Virus record (IMG/VR): IMGVR_UViG_3300025652_000583
Location: 1 to 23,053 of that record
Length of the DNA stretch: 23,053 nt
Strand: one strand, 5' to 3'
Source of the DNA: a virus
The number at the start of each line of letters is the position of its first letter. The first letter of the stretch is position 1. This document shows, in pieces, positions 1 through 7,570 of the stretch. Under the pieces are notes generated by a model. The model made no database searches, was not told the DNA's origin, and saw nothing but the letters and a program-made list of their open reading frames with translations. The position numbers and the translations under genes were made by a program.

Positions 1-618
1 ATCAGCCATAACCGCATCCATAAATGAATCAGGGATGTTCACAGCGTTGTGTATATTGAACGCTTTGCGATTAGGGTCACCACCTGTAGGTACACGGATG
101 TTAATGAACTCGACAATGTCAGGGTGACTAATGTCCATATAGGCTGCATAAGAACCCTTACGAGTCTTACCCTGCCTGTACGCAGTCATGTCACTGTCTA
201 CTGTTTTAAGGAAAGGAATTGGGCTAGGAGCCACGTCACTAACACTGCGAATGTCAGACCAATGACCACCAACTCCACCACCTTTAACGGATAACCATCG
301 TAGTTCTGTCGTGTGTCCGATAAGACCATGCAGGCTATCAGGCACGTAACTAAGAAAACATGAAATAGGTAATCCACGTACCTTCTCTCCTTGCGCTGGG
401 GCATTTGATAATAGTGGGGATGAGAACATGAACCAGCCTTTAGAGGCGTAGTCATATATTCTCTGGGCTAGGTCAAAGTCATTGCGGCAATAAGCCATAG
501 CTGCACGGGCATATGCATCTTGAGGGTCTTCCCCTTCACGACAGTAGTAGTCACTCAGGAGTGTTGCGGCTTGGTCAGACAGTAATTTGTTACGGCTATA
601 ATCAACTACAATGCTCAT
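1..618 (-). CDS. Ribonucleotide reductase large (alpha) subunit, N-terminal part, cut by window edge
   Basis: This gene reduces ribonucleotides to deoxyribonucleotides for phage DNA synthesis. I translated 206 codons from ATG at 618 to the window edge. A GGAG ribosome site lies 8 bases upstream. Visible family features are SSPLLSNA (66-73), the active-site cysteine C87 in PISCF, the glycine-rich GGGVGGHWSDIR (113-124), and RKGSYAAYMDISHPDIVEF (153-171). The catalytic cysteine comes about 130 residues earlier than in E. coli NrdA, so the N-terminal ATP-cone that senses dATP appears absent, as in many phage enzymes. The pattern looks more like class I than class II, but the deciding C-terminal half and any NrdB gene lie outside the window. 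Its start overlaps the stop of the thioredoxin-like gene by 17 bases, which suggests coupled translation of an enzyme and its likely reductant. Confidence 0.88.
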   Translation of the reverse strand, partial: MSIVVDYSRNKLLSDQAATLLSDYYCREGEDPQDAYARAAMAYCRNDFDLAQRIYDYASKGWFMFSSPLLSNAPAQGEKVRGLPISCFLSYVPDSLHGLIGHTTELRWLSVKGGGVGGHWSDIRSVSDVAPSPIPFLKTVDSDMTAYRQGKTRKGSYAAYMDISHPDIVEFINIRVPTGGDPNRKAFNIHNAVNIPDSFMDAVMAD

Positions 619-835
619 GTATCCACTCCGTTGTTTCGCGTATGCCTTTGAACCCAATAAGAGTAGCTCCAGTTTCCGTGTTGATTACTGTTGGTACACT
701 ACGAACTTTGTAATGTATGGCTGCGTCAATATCTTTTCCTATGTCGATTTCATCATAGTCAACCTCTTCATGGTTAAGGACAGTGCTGACTGCTTTACAA
801 GGCTGACACCCTTCGGTATAAAATTTTATAATCAT
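602..835 (-). CDS. Thioredoxin/glutaredoxin-like protein
   Basis: A 77-residue thioredoxin-fold protein. The redox motif C10-Q-P-C13 follows the first beta strand (MIIKFYTEGC). RSVPTV near residues 45-50 carries the cis-proline typical of the fold, and the length fits glutaredoxin or NrdH rather than full thioredoxin (about 105 residues). Its neighbour and partner is almost certainly the ribonucleotide reductase directly downstream, which overlaps it by 17 bases, so it probably re-reduces that enzyme in the cytoplasm. In T7 host thioredoxin is the polymerase processivity factor. I see no evidence that this protein has that role, but the shortened polymerase loop upstream makes the question worth asking. 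The ribosome site is weak (GAGAAA). Confidence 0.85.
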   Translation of the reverse strand: MIIKFYTEGCQPCKAVSTVLNHEEVDYDEIDIGKDIDAAIHYKVRSVPTVINTETGATLIGFKGIRETTEWIHEHCS

Positions 836-843
836 ATTATTTC

Positions 844-1068
844 TCAGTCATACTTCAGGTGCTGGAGTTCTAGCCAGAGTTCTGCGTAGTGGATTATCTT
901 TTTAATGTCAGATTCAAACTGACCCTTATGTGGTGCGCGAGTTGCGTACTTCACTATGTTGCCAGCGCAGAAATCCAATTCATTTTTCATTATGTATTCG
1001 ATAGGCTGGATGGGGTGAACGTAATGGTCACCACCTTGTTGACGTGCTAGGGAACTGGGGGTGTCCAT
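844..1068 (-). CDS. DUF3310 protein (T7 gp1.7-like nucleotide kinase family)
   Basis: A 74-residue protein with the DUF3310 pattern: GGDHY (12-16), IQPIEYI (19-25), FCAGNIVKYATR (33-44) and a C-terminal HYAELWLELQ helix (60-69). T7 gp1.7, which phosphorylates dGMP and dTMP, carries a related domain, so a role in the deoxynucleotide supply is likely. Many phage members have only this short core, and its activity alone is not established. The gene start overlaps the exonuclease stop by 22 bases and is followed 8 bases later by the thioredoxin-like gene, so it belongs to the nucleotide-metabolism end of the middle operon. Confidence 0.8.
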   Translation of the reverse strand: MDTPSSLARQQGGDHYVHPIQPIEYIMKNELDFCAGNIVKYATRAPHKGQFESDIKKIIHYAELWLELQHLKYD

Positions 1069-1814
1069 AGAATTATTTCTCCTTCATTGTCAATGTCTTC
1101 ATACCGTAAGATACGAGCGCATCGTGCTTGAATTATTGCATCATCCTCAGTCAGCCCTGCTTTCTCATAGGTAGTTACAATGGCTTGCCACATGGCAATG
1201 ACACGTTGGTAACTGTCACTGATATTAAGAGTTGCTTTGGTTAGTATTTGTTGTGCTTTAACGGGGCCAATCTTGGGACAACCTTTATAGTTATCTACAA
1301 CATCACCAGTTAATACCTGTGTTAAGAACATTAAGTCAGCAGCAGATTCACTGATAGTAATGATTCCATCTTCTGGATGTGCAGGGTTGAAGTACCTACA
1401 GGGAATGGTCTTGAGGTCTTTGTCCTCAGACACAATGATAGTGTCATTACCATCACTACCTCTGATACCCATTAGGTCATCAGCCTCAAAGGGTTCACGT
1501 AATACAGCTTTGTATTCCTCAATCATCCAATCCTTTAAAGGTTTTAGAATGAGAGGTTTACGTGTGTCTTTACGGTTACCTTTATAACTAGGTAGTACAT
1601 CCTTCCTGTAGTTCTCAGAGCCAGTGAGGTAGAACTTAAAGTCTTCAGCACCTGTGTCTTTAAGAATCTTATTAAGCTTCATACGAACAAGGTCTTGCCC
1701 TACAGATTCATAAGCGTGTAGTGTCCACAAATCATCATCCCATTTGACAGGTGTCTCAGCCGCAGCCGCAGCTTGAAAAGCGACAATGTCACCATCAATC
1801 AATAGAGTCGTCAT
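1047..1814 (-). CDS. 5'-3' exonuclease (T7 gp6-like)
   Basis: A 255-residue FEN/5' nuclease family protein, expected to remove RNA primers and degrade host DNA for nucleotide reuse. Metal-binding acidic residues are visible: D7 and D9 (LLIDGDIVAF), E110, D112 and D113 (PFEADD), D131 and D133 (SEDKD), D171 and D174 (GDVVDNY). The helix-3-turn-helix CPKIGPVKAQQIL (179-191) binds DNA. Length is close to T7 gp6 (about 300) but somewhat shorter. The gene order polymerase, small genes, exonuclease matches T7 genes 5 to 6. It overlaps the membrane-protein gene upstream by 20 bases. Confidence 0.9.
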   Translation of the reverse strand: MTTLLIDGDIVAFQAAAAAETPVKWDDDLWTLHAYESVGQDLVRMKLNKILKDTGAEDFKFYLTGSENYRKDVLPSYKGNRKDTRKPLILKPLKDWMIEEYKAVLREPFEADDLMGIRGSDGNDTIIVSEDKDLKTIPCRYFNPAHPEDGIITISESAADLMFLTQVLTGDVVDNYKGCPKIGPVKAQQILTKATLNISDSYQRVIAMWQAIVTTYEKAGLTEDDAIIQARCARILRYEDIDNEGEIILWTPPVP

Positions 1815-1986
1815 GTTCTTCCATCCCTTTAGAGTTCCGGTCAGTTATGACCCGTATACCGTGCTGTATTGCAACGTCTTGTTCTTGCCAATCTAGGTAG
1901 GCATTCATAGCAAAGTTAAATGCAAGTGCTATAGACACAACAGAAAAGGATAGGCATACAAGTACCAGCATTATTGTTTCAATCAT
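1795..1986 (-). CDS. Small single-TM membrane protein
   Basis: A 63-residue protein of unknown function. Residues 3-27 (ETIMLVLVCL then SFSVVSIALAFNFAM) form one strongly hydrophobic helix. The rest is soluble, charged and acidic at the end (GMEEHDDSID). The start ATG overlaps the thyX stop as ATGA, a usual sign of translational coupling, and its 3' end overlaps the exonuclease by 20 bases. The tight packing supports a real gene. I cannot assign a role. Confidence 0.7.
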   Translation of the reverse strand: MIETIMLVLVCLSFSVVSIALAFNFAMNAYLDWQEQDVAIQHGIRVITDRNSKGMEEHDDSID

Positions 1987-2699
1987 TGGGTCAAAGCCCT
2001 CCAGCTTTCAGGATAAAGTTCGTTTAATATTTTTGAGACTGAACCTGCCAACACTTGTATTTCTTTTTGTGCATGGGAATCCATTCTCTGCTTGCAAAAC
2101 CTGGCATAGGCAGATAGCGAACCTGTCCAGTACCATGAAACTTCCATACCTTGAGGTAACAACAGACGCGCTTGTTCAGGACACATACCTCCATCAATAG
2201 CCATTTGATAGGAGTCCAAGCACATTGTATTAACAGTCTGAAAATGTCTGCGCCAATACTTGTCACCAGTGGGATGCATATCCTCACCTGAACCTTGCTT
2301 GATAGAACCTTCAGGATTCTTACGGAACTGTCTTGGTATAAAGAACTTAGGTGTTGAGCTAATGTAACGCCTACTCTCTTCGTTCTCAGTGAAGCCTACT
2401 TTGTGTTTAAAACATTGGGTGCGAATAGGAACTGGAGCAGTCATGCGAAGGGTTACAGATGTGTGTGAGAATGGAGTCCAGTGGTTGTGCTTGGCTAGAT
2501 ACTTAATCAATCCTGAATCTCTGCCACCATCAAACTCAAGACCATCAGCAGCAAAGGACACACGGGCTGCTCTAACTACACTGGCATCATTACCCATGTG
2601 GTCAATGTACTGAACCTTTCCCTCACGACAGTCCCACCAACTTACATCTGCACTGGGCGACATGCCTAACTTGACTCTGTCTTTAAATATTTCTGTCAT
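1983..2699 (-). CDS. thyX: Flavin-dependent thymidylate synthase ThyX
   Basis: Makes dTMP from dUMP using FAD and methylenetetrahydrofolate. The 238-residue protein shows HNHWTPFSHTSVTLRM and a ThyX signature region FKHKVGFTENEESRRY (97-112), followed by ISSTPKFF, and later PEQARLLLP, whose QAR lies at 176-178. The classic signature is RHRxxSxNxxSxR. Here both arginines are lysine (KHK), the first serine is replaced, and one residue seems inserted before N. I chose ATG at 2699 because GAGG lies 9 bases before it; a GTG two codons upstream lacks such a site. It lies between small genes in the nucleotide-supply cluster, and phage ThyX is common in marine phages. Confidence 0.93.
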   Translation of the reverse strand: MTEIFKDRVKLGMSPSADVSWWDCREGKVQYIDHMGNDASVVRAARVSFAADGLEFDGGRDSGLIKYLAKHNHWTPFSHTSVTLRMTAPVPIRTQCFKHKVGFTENEESRRYISSTPKFFIPRQFRKNPEGSIKQGSGEDMHPTGDKYWRRHFQTVNTMCLDSYQMAIDGGMCPEQARLLLPQGMEVSWYWTGSLSAYARFCKQRMDSHAQKEIQVLAGSVSKILNELYPESWRALTQ

Positions 2700-2847
2700 G
2701 TCCACATTCCTCTTCGTACATTTCTAAGGCTTCTTCCATACCATCCCAAGCTTCTACGCCTACAGCATCTAAGCATTCAAGAAAGTGTGCATCCTTCTCT
2801 AACCTTTCTAGGTATTCACGGTTAACAATTACCATTACTTCAGCCAT
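2683..2847 (-). CDS. Small acidic hypothetical protein
   Basis: A 54-residue protein starting MAEVMVIVNREYLERLEK. I prefer ATG at 2847, with AAGGAG 9 bases upstream, over the two in-frame starts before it (2853 and GTG 2865). The composition is acidic: MEEALEMYEEECG near the end. A helical, partly coiled segment is likely around YLERLEKDAHFLECLDAV. It overlaps upstream and downstream genes by 8 and 17 bases. No family recognised. Confidence 0.6.
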   Translation of the reverse strand: MAEVMVIVNREYLERLEKDAHFLECLDAVGVEAWDGMEEALEMYEEECGHDRNI

Positions 2848-3082
2848 CTTCATTCTCTCCTTCACGCAAGCGCATGAGTCCCATGACAGTGATGTGCCAC
2901 TGTCTACCGAACTCTTCCGTGCCTACTGTACATGTTGATATAAGTCCCAGACACGCGCACACAGCAACCCACTCAGCGTTAGTCCGAGCAAAGTCACTAC
3001 GTGTCGTAAAGGGTTTTAGATAGGCACGGTTAAGTACCTCAGTGAGTTTCAGCCCATGAGTTTCCAATATTAAATTCTCCAT
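2840..3082 (-). CDS. Hypothetical protein after DNA polymerase
   Basis: An 80-residue protein of unknown function (LTEVLNRAYLKPFTTRSDFAR then EWVAVCACLGLISTCTVG). Its start is uncertain. ATG at 3082 has no good ribosome site, while TTG at 3067 has GGAG 9 bases upstream and would give 75 residues. Either way the start sits inside the last codons of the polymerase gene, in another frame. The content looks like a small winged-helix or similar fold (alternating helices, then GRQWHITVMGLMRL), but this is a guess. Confidence 0.6.
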   Translation of the reverse strand: MENLILETHGLKLTEVLNRAYLKPFTTRSDFARTNAEWVAVCACLGLISTCTVGTEEFGRQWHITVMGLMRLREGENEDG

Positions 3083-4832
3083 CAAGGGGACACTTGAGGT
3101 TGAACACCTCAGTTACTTTCTGAATTGTTTGAACAGCAATGTTCCCTACTTTTTCAGCAATGTCCTCACGTACAGCGACTTGGATTTCATCATGCACCCA
3201 CGCACAGAGGCAGTAGTCGCCTTTCCATCCGTGTGTGTATCCCTGCATCCACATTGCAGTTTCAAATTCCACTAGCCACTGCTTACAAATTAACGCCCCT
3301 GCACTTTGTAAAAGTGAATTGAGCGCAGCGTGTGGTGACCGTATAGCAATACGCCTACCATCTAAGGCTACGATGTAACCAGCAGAAGCAGCAGTCACTA
3401 CAGCTTCACGTAAAGACTTTAAAGCAGGGGTCTTGTCTAAGAATTCCTTCTTAATTTTTTTACCTTCTGTCGCTCCACCTCCTACAATCTCACCAACAAG
3501 TTGGTCACCTCCACCATATAAATAGGAGTAGATGAATCGTTTGGAATCTGCACGGCTAGGTAGTCCAGCAGCAATCTGGTTAACAGTATGAATGTCTCCA
3601 TTCAACACCACGTCAACGTATTCACCATCGTCATACCTGTGCATGTAGTGGGCCAAGCACCTCAATTCTAGCCCAGAAGCGTCAGCACCCATGAGCTTCC
3701 ATCCTTTAGGGACAGTAAATAAATCACGGCACTCTTTACCATACTCAGAACTTAACGAGGGCACTTGCCCCAGATTAGGATTTTGATGGGTTGCTCGTCC
3801 TGTGACAGCACCATTGGGATTGACACGACCATGAAGCTTGCCGTTCTTAACAAGCTTGAGCCAACCATTGTTACCTTCAGACAGTTGACCTATCCTCTTC
3901 TGCAACATGAAGTACCTAGCTATGCGCTGGGCTTCTGGGTACTGAAGCTTTGACAGGACAGTCTCGTCAATCTTAGCCTTTTTGTTTTCTGTGAATACAG
4001 TAGGCTTCCAATCGTATTTAACCATTAGTCTATTGGCAATGTGGTCGCGTGATGCTGGATTAAATTCCACTATCTTAATGACAGTGAACTCTGCCCCTGC
4101 ATGTCTGTCAGCTTTGTGTGGGTCACGATACTTAACAGTGCGTTTAGGTGTCTGTACTCCAGCCTTGACAATCCAAGGTGGGAATATAGTGTGTAGGTCT
4201 TGGTAGATTTCAGCGCGCTGTGCGGCTAGGTCAACGTACAAACTGGCAGCTTTCTTTTCATCAAAGATAAAACCATTTTGTTCCATCTTCCACATTAACT
4301 CAGCAACAGTATGCTCAAGTCTCAGAGCCTTTGGACTGTAACGTGCAGATGCTATCTTATTAAATAAGAGGTTAGTTACTTTCACATCCTGTTCACAGTA
4401 GACCATCATTTCTTCGGTATACACATCCCATGCTGACTCTTGTTTACCGTAGTCACCTTTGTATTCCCCAAGGCGGTAGCCCCACGCTTCTAAAGAATGG
4501 GAACCGTAACGCTTGGTAGGTAGGTTAATAGGTTCAGCAGCCCAATCTATACGCACCAAGTCAGACCATAAAAGACGAGAACAAACTAGGGTGTCTGTTA
4601 CTTTGGGACACTTAAAGTCTGGGTATAGTTTCTGAATAGCAGGGACATCAAAAGTAATTCCGTTATGAGCAATTAACTCACTGGCTTGCTCTAAGAAAGT
4701 CACGCCTCTATCAATCTCAGTAGGGCCAAACCTAAAGGTTTTCTTAGCGTGAATATCATAGGCCACAATACAATGGATGGTGTCTAGCACATCCAGAAAG
4801 CCATTGGTTTCAATGTCTACTATTAACCGCAT
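3039..4832 (-). CDS. T7-like family A DNA polymerase (gp5)
   Basis: The phage replicative polymerase with 3'-5' proofreading, 597 residues. The exonuclease site begins at D6 and E8 (VDIETNG) and continues with D149 in YCEQDVKVT. Polymerase motif A is MGADASGLELRCLAH (D384), motif B is KRFIYSYLYG (K431, Y435) and motif C is WVHDE (H547, D548, E549). The tyrosine in motif B matches T7 and permits dideoxynucleotide use in that enzyme. NPNGAVTGRATHQNPNLGQVP (338-358) is the T7-like primer-template segment. T7 gp5 has 704 residues. Much of the difference lies around 215-264, where the T7 thioredoxin-binding loop would be. It follows the primase-helicase gene by 10 bases. Confidence 0.96.
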   Translation of the reverse strand: MRLIVDIETNGFLDVLDTIHCIVAYDIHAKKTFRFGPTEIDRGVTFLEQASELIAHNGITFDVPAIQKLYPDFKCPKVTDTLVCSRLLWSDLVRIDWAAEPINLPTKRYGSHSLEAWGYRLGEYKGDYGKQESAWDVYTEEMMVYCEQDVKVTNLLFNKIASARYSPKALRLEHTVAELMWKMEQNGFIFDEKKAASLYVDLAAQRAEIYQDLHTIFPPWIVKAGVQTPKRTVKYRDPHKADRHAGAEFTVIKIVEFNPASRDHIANRLMVKYDWKPTVFTENKKAKIDETVLSKLQYPEAQRIARYFMLQKRIGQLSEGNNGWLKLVKNGKLHGRVNPNGAVTGRATHQNPNLGQVPSLSSEYGKECRDLFTVPKGWKLMGADASGLELRCLAHYMHRYDDGEYVDVVLNGDIHTVNQIAAGLPSRADSKRFIYSYLYGGGDQLVGEIVGGGATEGKKIKKEFLDKTPALKSLREAVVTAASAGYIVALDGRRIAIRSPHAALNSLLQSAGALICKQWLVEFETAMWMQGYTHGWKGDYCLCAWVHDEIQVAVREDIAEKVGNIAVQTIQKVTEVFNLKCPLDGEFNIGNSWAETH

Positions 4833-4842
4833 GTTGTTTCTC

Positions 4843-6480
4843 CTAGAAAGGTGTGTCGTAACCTCCTACCAATGCAGGGGCAACATCAAAAGGGTTGGCT
4901 TGGAATAGCTTCCCAGTTTCGTGGTTGTAATTAAGAGGAATAGTCACGCCTGTTGACTGACCCGTGTACCTGTCTTTTAAGATACGGAATGTAGTGGTCT
5001 GTCTTTCATTAAGGTCTTCAGCTTGCTGATTACGCTCAAGTCCAAACATAAAGTGACACCAGAAACCAATGGCACGGGAGCCTTTGAAGTGGCGTATCGT
5101 TACTCGACCACCCTCTTCGTGAGGCTTACCCTCTGGGGTAGCAAGGTGACTGACCATTGTGATAATTACGTTCAGACGTTTAGCTAACATAGCAATAGCA
5201 GCAGTGATGCGTTCAAGCTCGACTCGCTCGTCAGTACCCTGACCAGTAGCCAGTGCAGTGAGGTGGTCTATGTAGAATATTTCTATTCCATCTGCGTGAT
5301 GCATGTACTCAATGTTGGCCTTAACAGTGTCCCACTCGCAGACCCCGAAGCTATCGTATAAACGAATGCGGTCATGGGCTGTGATTTCATCAAGAGCAAT
5401 CTTACGTTCTTCAGCAGTCCAAGCACCATCAGGTACATGAAACATCTTGCCAGCGCGTTTACCAGCTAGTAGTACAGCAGTCTCTTTAGGCTTCTGCTCA
5501 AGAAAGAACACGCCTACAGTCTGCTCAAGTTCATACATGTCATGCACGATTTGCTGAGTAAGAAAGTCTGTCTTACCTACACCAGTACCAGCACCGACTG
5601 CATATAACTCACCCTTCCTGCGTCCATAGGTAGCCTTGTTAAGTTTCTCAAGATACCAAGGTAAGCCCCACTCAACTGGTGCGTCTAGTTCCTCACGTAT
5701 GTCAGACAAAGATACTATGCCATCAGGACGATAGACCTTTGCATTCCACACAGCTTCTAATAACTGACGTGCGCCACCATTAAGCAATGCTTCATTTGCA
5801 TCTTTGAACCCAACGATGTGACCAATAGAACACTTACCAGCTTGGAACAATGGAGCGCACTCAGACGCAGCTTTTTCACCAGCAGAGTCTGCGTCAAACA
5901 TCAGTATAATTTCTTGGAATTTATTCAGGTAAGGTAGGTTAGCAGCTATACATTTAGCCGCCCCACCAGCCCCGTTGGGCAAAGAAATTACAGGGTATTT
6001 GTTGTCTTGTACTTGGCTTAATGCCATAGCATCGAGCGCGCCTTCTGTGATTACTAACTTCTTACCTTGGTTCCAAATCTTACTGCCGAACATAGGCATC
6101 TTGCTGAAGTCGCCCAGGATTGGGAACTCTTTATCCTGAGTCCGTAGCTGTTGAGCTACTAACTTACCGTCCAAGTCATGCAGTGGGCAGATGTGAACAG
6201 GTTGTCCACGGTAGCTACCGACTTTGTAGCCGAAGTGTTTAGCAGTAGCCTCCGTGATGCCACGGTTTCTTAATGCTCTTACTTCACCATCAATCATATC
6301 AATAGCCATGCGTGGTTTCCTTGTTGGTGCTGGAACATCAGAGTCAGGCCATTCCATATGGTCACAGGCTGCTCCGAAACAGTAAGCCCTGCCCGAAGCG
6401 TATCGGGCTAGGTTGTTAGACGAGCCACACGCAGGGCATGGTTCGCGCCCTGTCATTGGGCTATCGTCTATTTCACGCAT
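4843..6480 (-). CDS. Primase-helicase (T7 gp4-like)
   Basis: Makes RNA primers and unwinds DNA at the fork, 545 residues. An N-terminal zinc ribbon has C15, C18, C34 and C39 (spacing CX2C, CX4C). The TOPRIM primase site shows E146 in ITEGALDAMA and D196-A-D198 in LMFDADSAG. The RecA-like helicase has Walker A GAGTGVGKT (296-304), Walker B acidic D405 in FYIDHLTAL, and a candidate arginine finger R483. The protein ends in phenylalanine, as T7 gp4 does, though the last residues are less acidic. GGAG lies 8 bases before the ATG. It sits directly after the small HTH gene and before the polymerase, as in T7. Confidence 0.96.
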   Translation of the reverse strand: MREIDDSPMTGREPCPACGSSNNLARYASGRAYCFGAACDHMEWPDSDVPAPTRKPRMAIDMIDGEVRALRNRGITEATAKHFGYKVGSYRGQPVHICPLHDLDGKLVAQQLRTQDKEFPILGDFSKMPMFGSKIWNQGKKLVITEGALDAMALSQVQDNKYPVISLPNGAGGAAKCIAANLPYLNKFQEIILMFDADSAGEKAASECAPLFQAGKCSIGHIVGFKDANEALLNGGARQLLEAVWNAKVYRPDGIVSLSDIREELDAPVEWGLPWYLEKLNKATYGRRKGELYAVGAGTGVGKTDFLTQQIVHDMYELEQTVGVFFLEQKPKETAVLLAGKRAGKMFHVPDGAWTAEERKIALDEITAHDRIRLYDSFGVCEWDTVKANIEYMHHADGIEIFYIDHLTALATGQGTDERVELERITAAIAMLAKRLNVIITMVSHLATPEGKPHEEGGRVTIRHFKGSRAIGFWCHFMFGLERNQQAEDLNERQTTTFRILKDRYTGQSTGVTIPLNYNHETGKLFQANPFDVAPALVGGYDTPF

Positions 6481-6482
6481 GG

Positions 6483-6677
6483 TTATTTCTCCAAGCTGTA
6501 CTCTGCATAAGGGGCTTTAACACCAGTCTTCATGGTGGTCGTGATTGATATGCCTCGCTTGTTGAGTGTGTAAACAACAGCAGCTAGACGGGTGATGCCA
6601 TACAAACCTATCGCTTCAATAGAAGTAATCTTACGGTTGTTGGTCAGGTGGGTTAACACAGTTTGAATTTGTGTCAT
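6483..6677 (-). CDS. Small helix-turn-helix protein (HTH_39-like)
   Basis: A 64-residue protein with one winged-helix-like unit: VLTHLTNNRKITSIEAI, GLYGITRLAAVVYTLNKRG, then a short wing ISITTTMKTGV. This matches small phage HTH proteins (Pfam HTH_39 as I remember it), which are common just before replication genes. Function unknown; DNA binding is likely. It is the first gene after the 6751-6769 phage promoter and its hairpin leader, has a good GAGAGG ribosome site, and ends 2 bases before the primase gene. Confidence 0.78.
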   Translation of the reverse strand: MTQIQTVLTHLTNNRKITSIEAIGLYGITRLAAVVYTLNKRGISITTTMKTGVKAPYAEYSLEK

Positions 6678-6708
6678 AGTAAATCCTCTCAGTTATTGAG
6701 TTCATAAG

Positions 6709-6742
6709 AATGAAAAAGACCACGGGGATGTGGCCTTTTGGT
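6709..6742 (-). terminator. Promoter-proximal terminator-like hairpin, copy 1
   Basis: On the minus strand the RNA would form a 10-bp stem AAAAGGCCAC / GTGGTCTTTT around loop ATCCCC, with one G-U pair, ending in a U run (6713-6717). It starts 13 bases after the expected +1 of the phage promoter at 6751. It has the shape of an intrinsic terminator but lies in the 5' leader of the HTH/primase transcript. It is a near copy of the hairpin at 8374-8400. Confidence 0.75.
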
Positions 6743-6750
6743 TGGTCGTG

Positions 6751-6769
6751 CCATAGTGCTACACTTGCT
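6751..6769 (-). promoter_or_regulatory. Phage RNA polymerase promoter 1
   Basis: Minus-strand AGCAAGTGTAGCACTATGG, differing from the other copies only at the expected -1 position (G for A). The CACTAT core matches T7-type promoters. It overlaps the stop codon of the amidase gene and would drive the HTH protein, primase-helicase, polymerase and nucleotide genes. Confidence 0.85.
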
Positions 6770-7190
6770 CAGATAGCCACTGACGCACATCAAACGATGG
6801 GCATTCTTTAGTGACACCTTTCAGGTCGCAATGACCTAGCACTTCTGCTTCAGGAAATTTATGTTGTAGTCCTTTTACTAACTGGTTCAACGACACAAAC
6901 TGTTCAGGTGTGAAATTATTTTCAGCGACCTTTACATCATCCTCAGTCACTCCACCAACGAGTGAAATTGAAATGCTGTTGTGGTTGAAACCTCTAGCGT
7001 GTGCGCCAGCAACTTCTTCAGGTCTGCCAGTTTCCAGTACACCATCCCTGCGGATAATGTAGTGGTAACCCACCTCAAAAAATCCTCTATGCCTATGCCA
7101 TGCGTCAATTTCGTCACGGCCTATGTCCATTGAGGGTTTGGTTGCGGAGCAGTGGACTACTATTAGCTCTGTTGAGCTTCGATTAGCCAT
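6759..7190 (-). CDS. N-acetylmuramoyl-L-alanine amidase (T7 lysozyme, gp3.5-like)
   Basis: A zinc amidase that cuts peptidoglycan. In T7 the same protein also binds and inhibits phage RNA polymerase, which is known for T7 and only inferred here. Zinc ligands H13 (VVHCSAT), H120 (LGHCDLKG) and C130 are present, as are catalytic Y42 and K128, so the enzyme should be active. Length 143 is close to T7 (151). There is no signal peptide, so it needs the holin to reach the cell wall. It overlaps the endonuclease stop by 28 bases; GGAG lies about 14 bases before the ATG, so translation may depend on coupling. Confidence 0.94.
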   Translation of the reverse strand: MANRSSTELIVVHCSATKPSMDIGRDEIDAWHRHRGFFEVGYHYIIRRDGVLETGRPEEVAGAHARGFNHNSISISLVGGVTEDDVKVAENNFTPEQFVSLNQLVKGLQHKFPEAEVLGHCDLKGVTKECPSFDVRQWLSEQV

Positions 7191-7570
7191 GCTTTTGGTA
7201 TAGTCTCCTTTGAATACAGAAAGTCATGCTTCTCACACCACATTGCGTAAGTCGTGTTAGAATTTTTGGAGATTTTCTGTTTGGGATTTGAGAACACAAA
7301 CCTAATATCTAAATCAGGATGTTGCTCTTTAATTAAAATATGCTTTTGCCTGTCAGCCACCATGAACCTACCCTTACCTTCAATGAAGATATTTCCTATT
7401 CGGAAATCGGGTGTATAGGTGGAGACACGGCTGGGCTTGGTGTACTTAATCTTGTCCTCTTCATAGGTGTACGCAATGCCGTGCGCTTTTAGCTCCTTGG
7501 CAATCCTTACCTCTAGTCCTGAACGAAAACCATACTTCAAACCAACGTCCTGTTTAGAACGGAATGTCAT
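7163..7570 (-). CDS. Endonuclease I, Holliday-junction resolvase (T7 gp3-like)
   Basis: Cuts branched DNA and helps degrade host DNA, 135 residues. It aligns by eye with T7 gp3: FRSGLE (E20), YTPDF (D55), IFIEGKG (E64, K66), then HILIKEQHPDLDIRFVFSNP and CEKHDF. All four active-site positions known from T7 (E20, D55, E65, K67) have a counterpart. I set the start at ATG 7570, with AGGAG 9 bases before it, instead of the TTG two codons earlier. The start lies inside the ssDNA-binding protein gene (17-base overlap). Confidence 0.94.
   Translation of the reverse strand: MTFRSKQDVGLKYGFRSGLEVRIAKELKAHGIAYTYEEDKIKYTKPSRVSTYTPDFRIGNIFIEGKGRFMVADRQKHILIKEQHPDLDIRFVFSNPKQKISKNSNTTYAMWCEKHDFLYSKETIPKAWLIEAQQS

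Noticed and set aside
49-889. Plus-strand and off-frame minus-strand frames over the RNR and thioredoxin genes
   Set aside because: They are shadows; the RNR and thioredoxin frames carry recognisable motifs.
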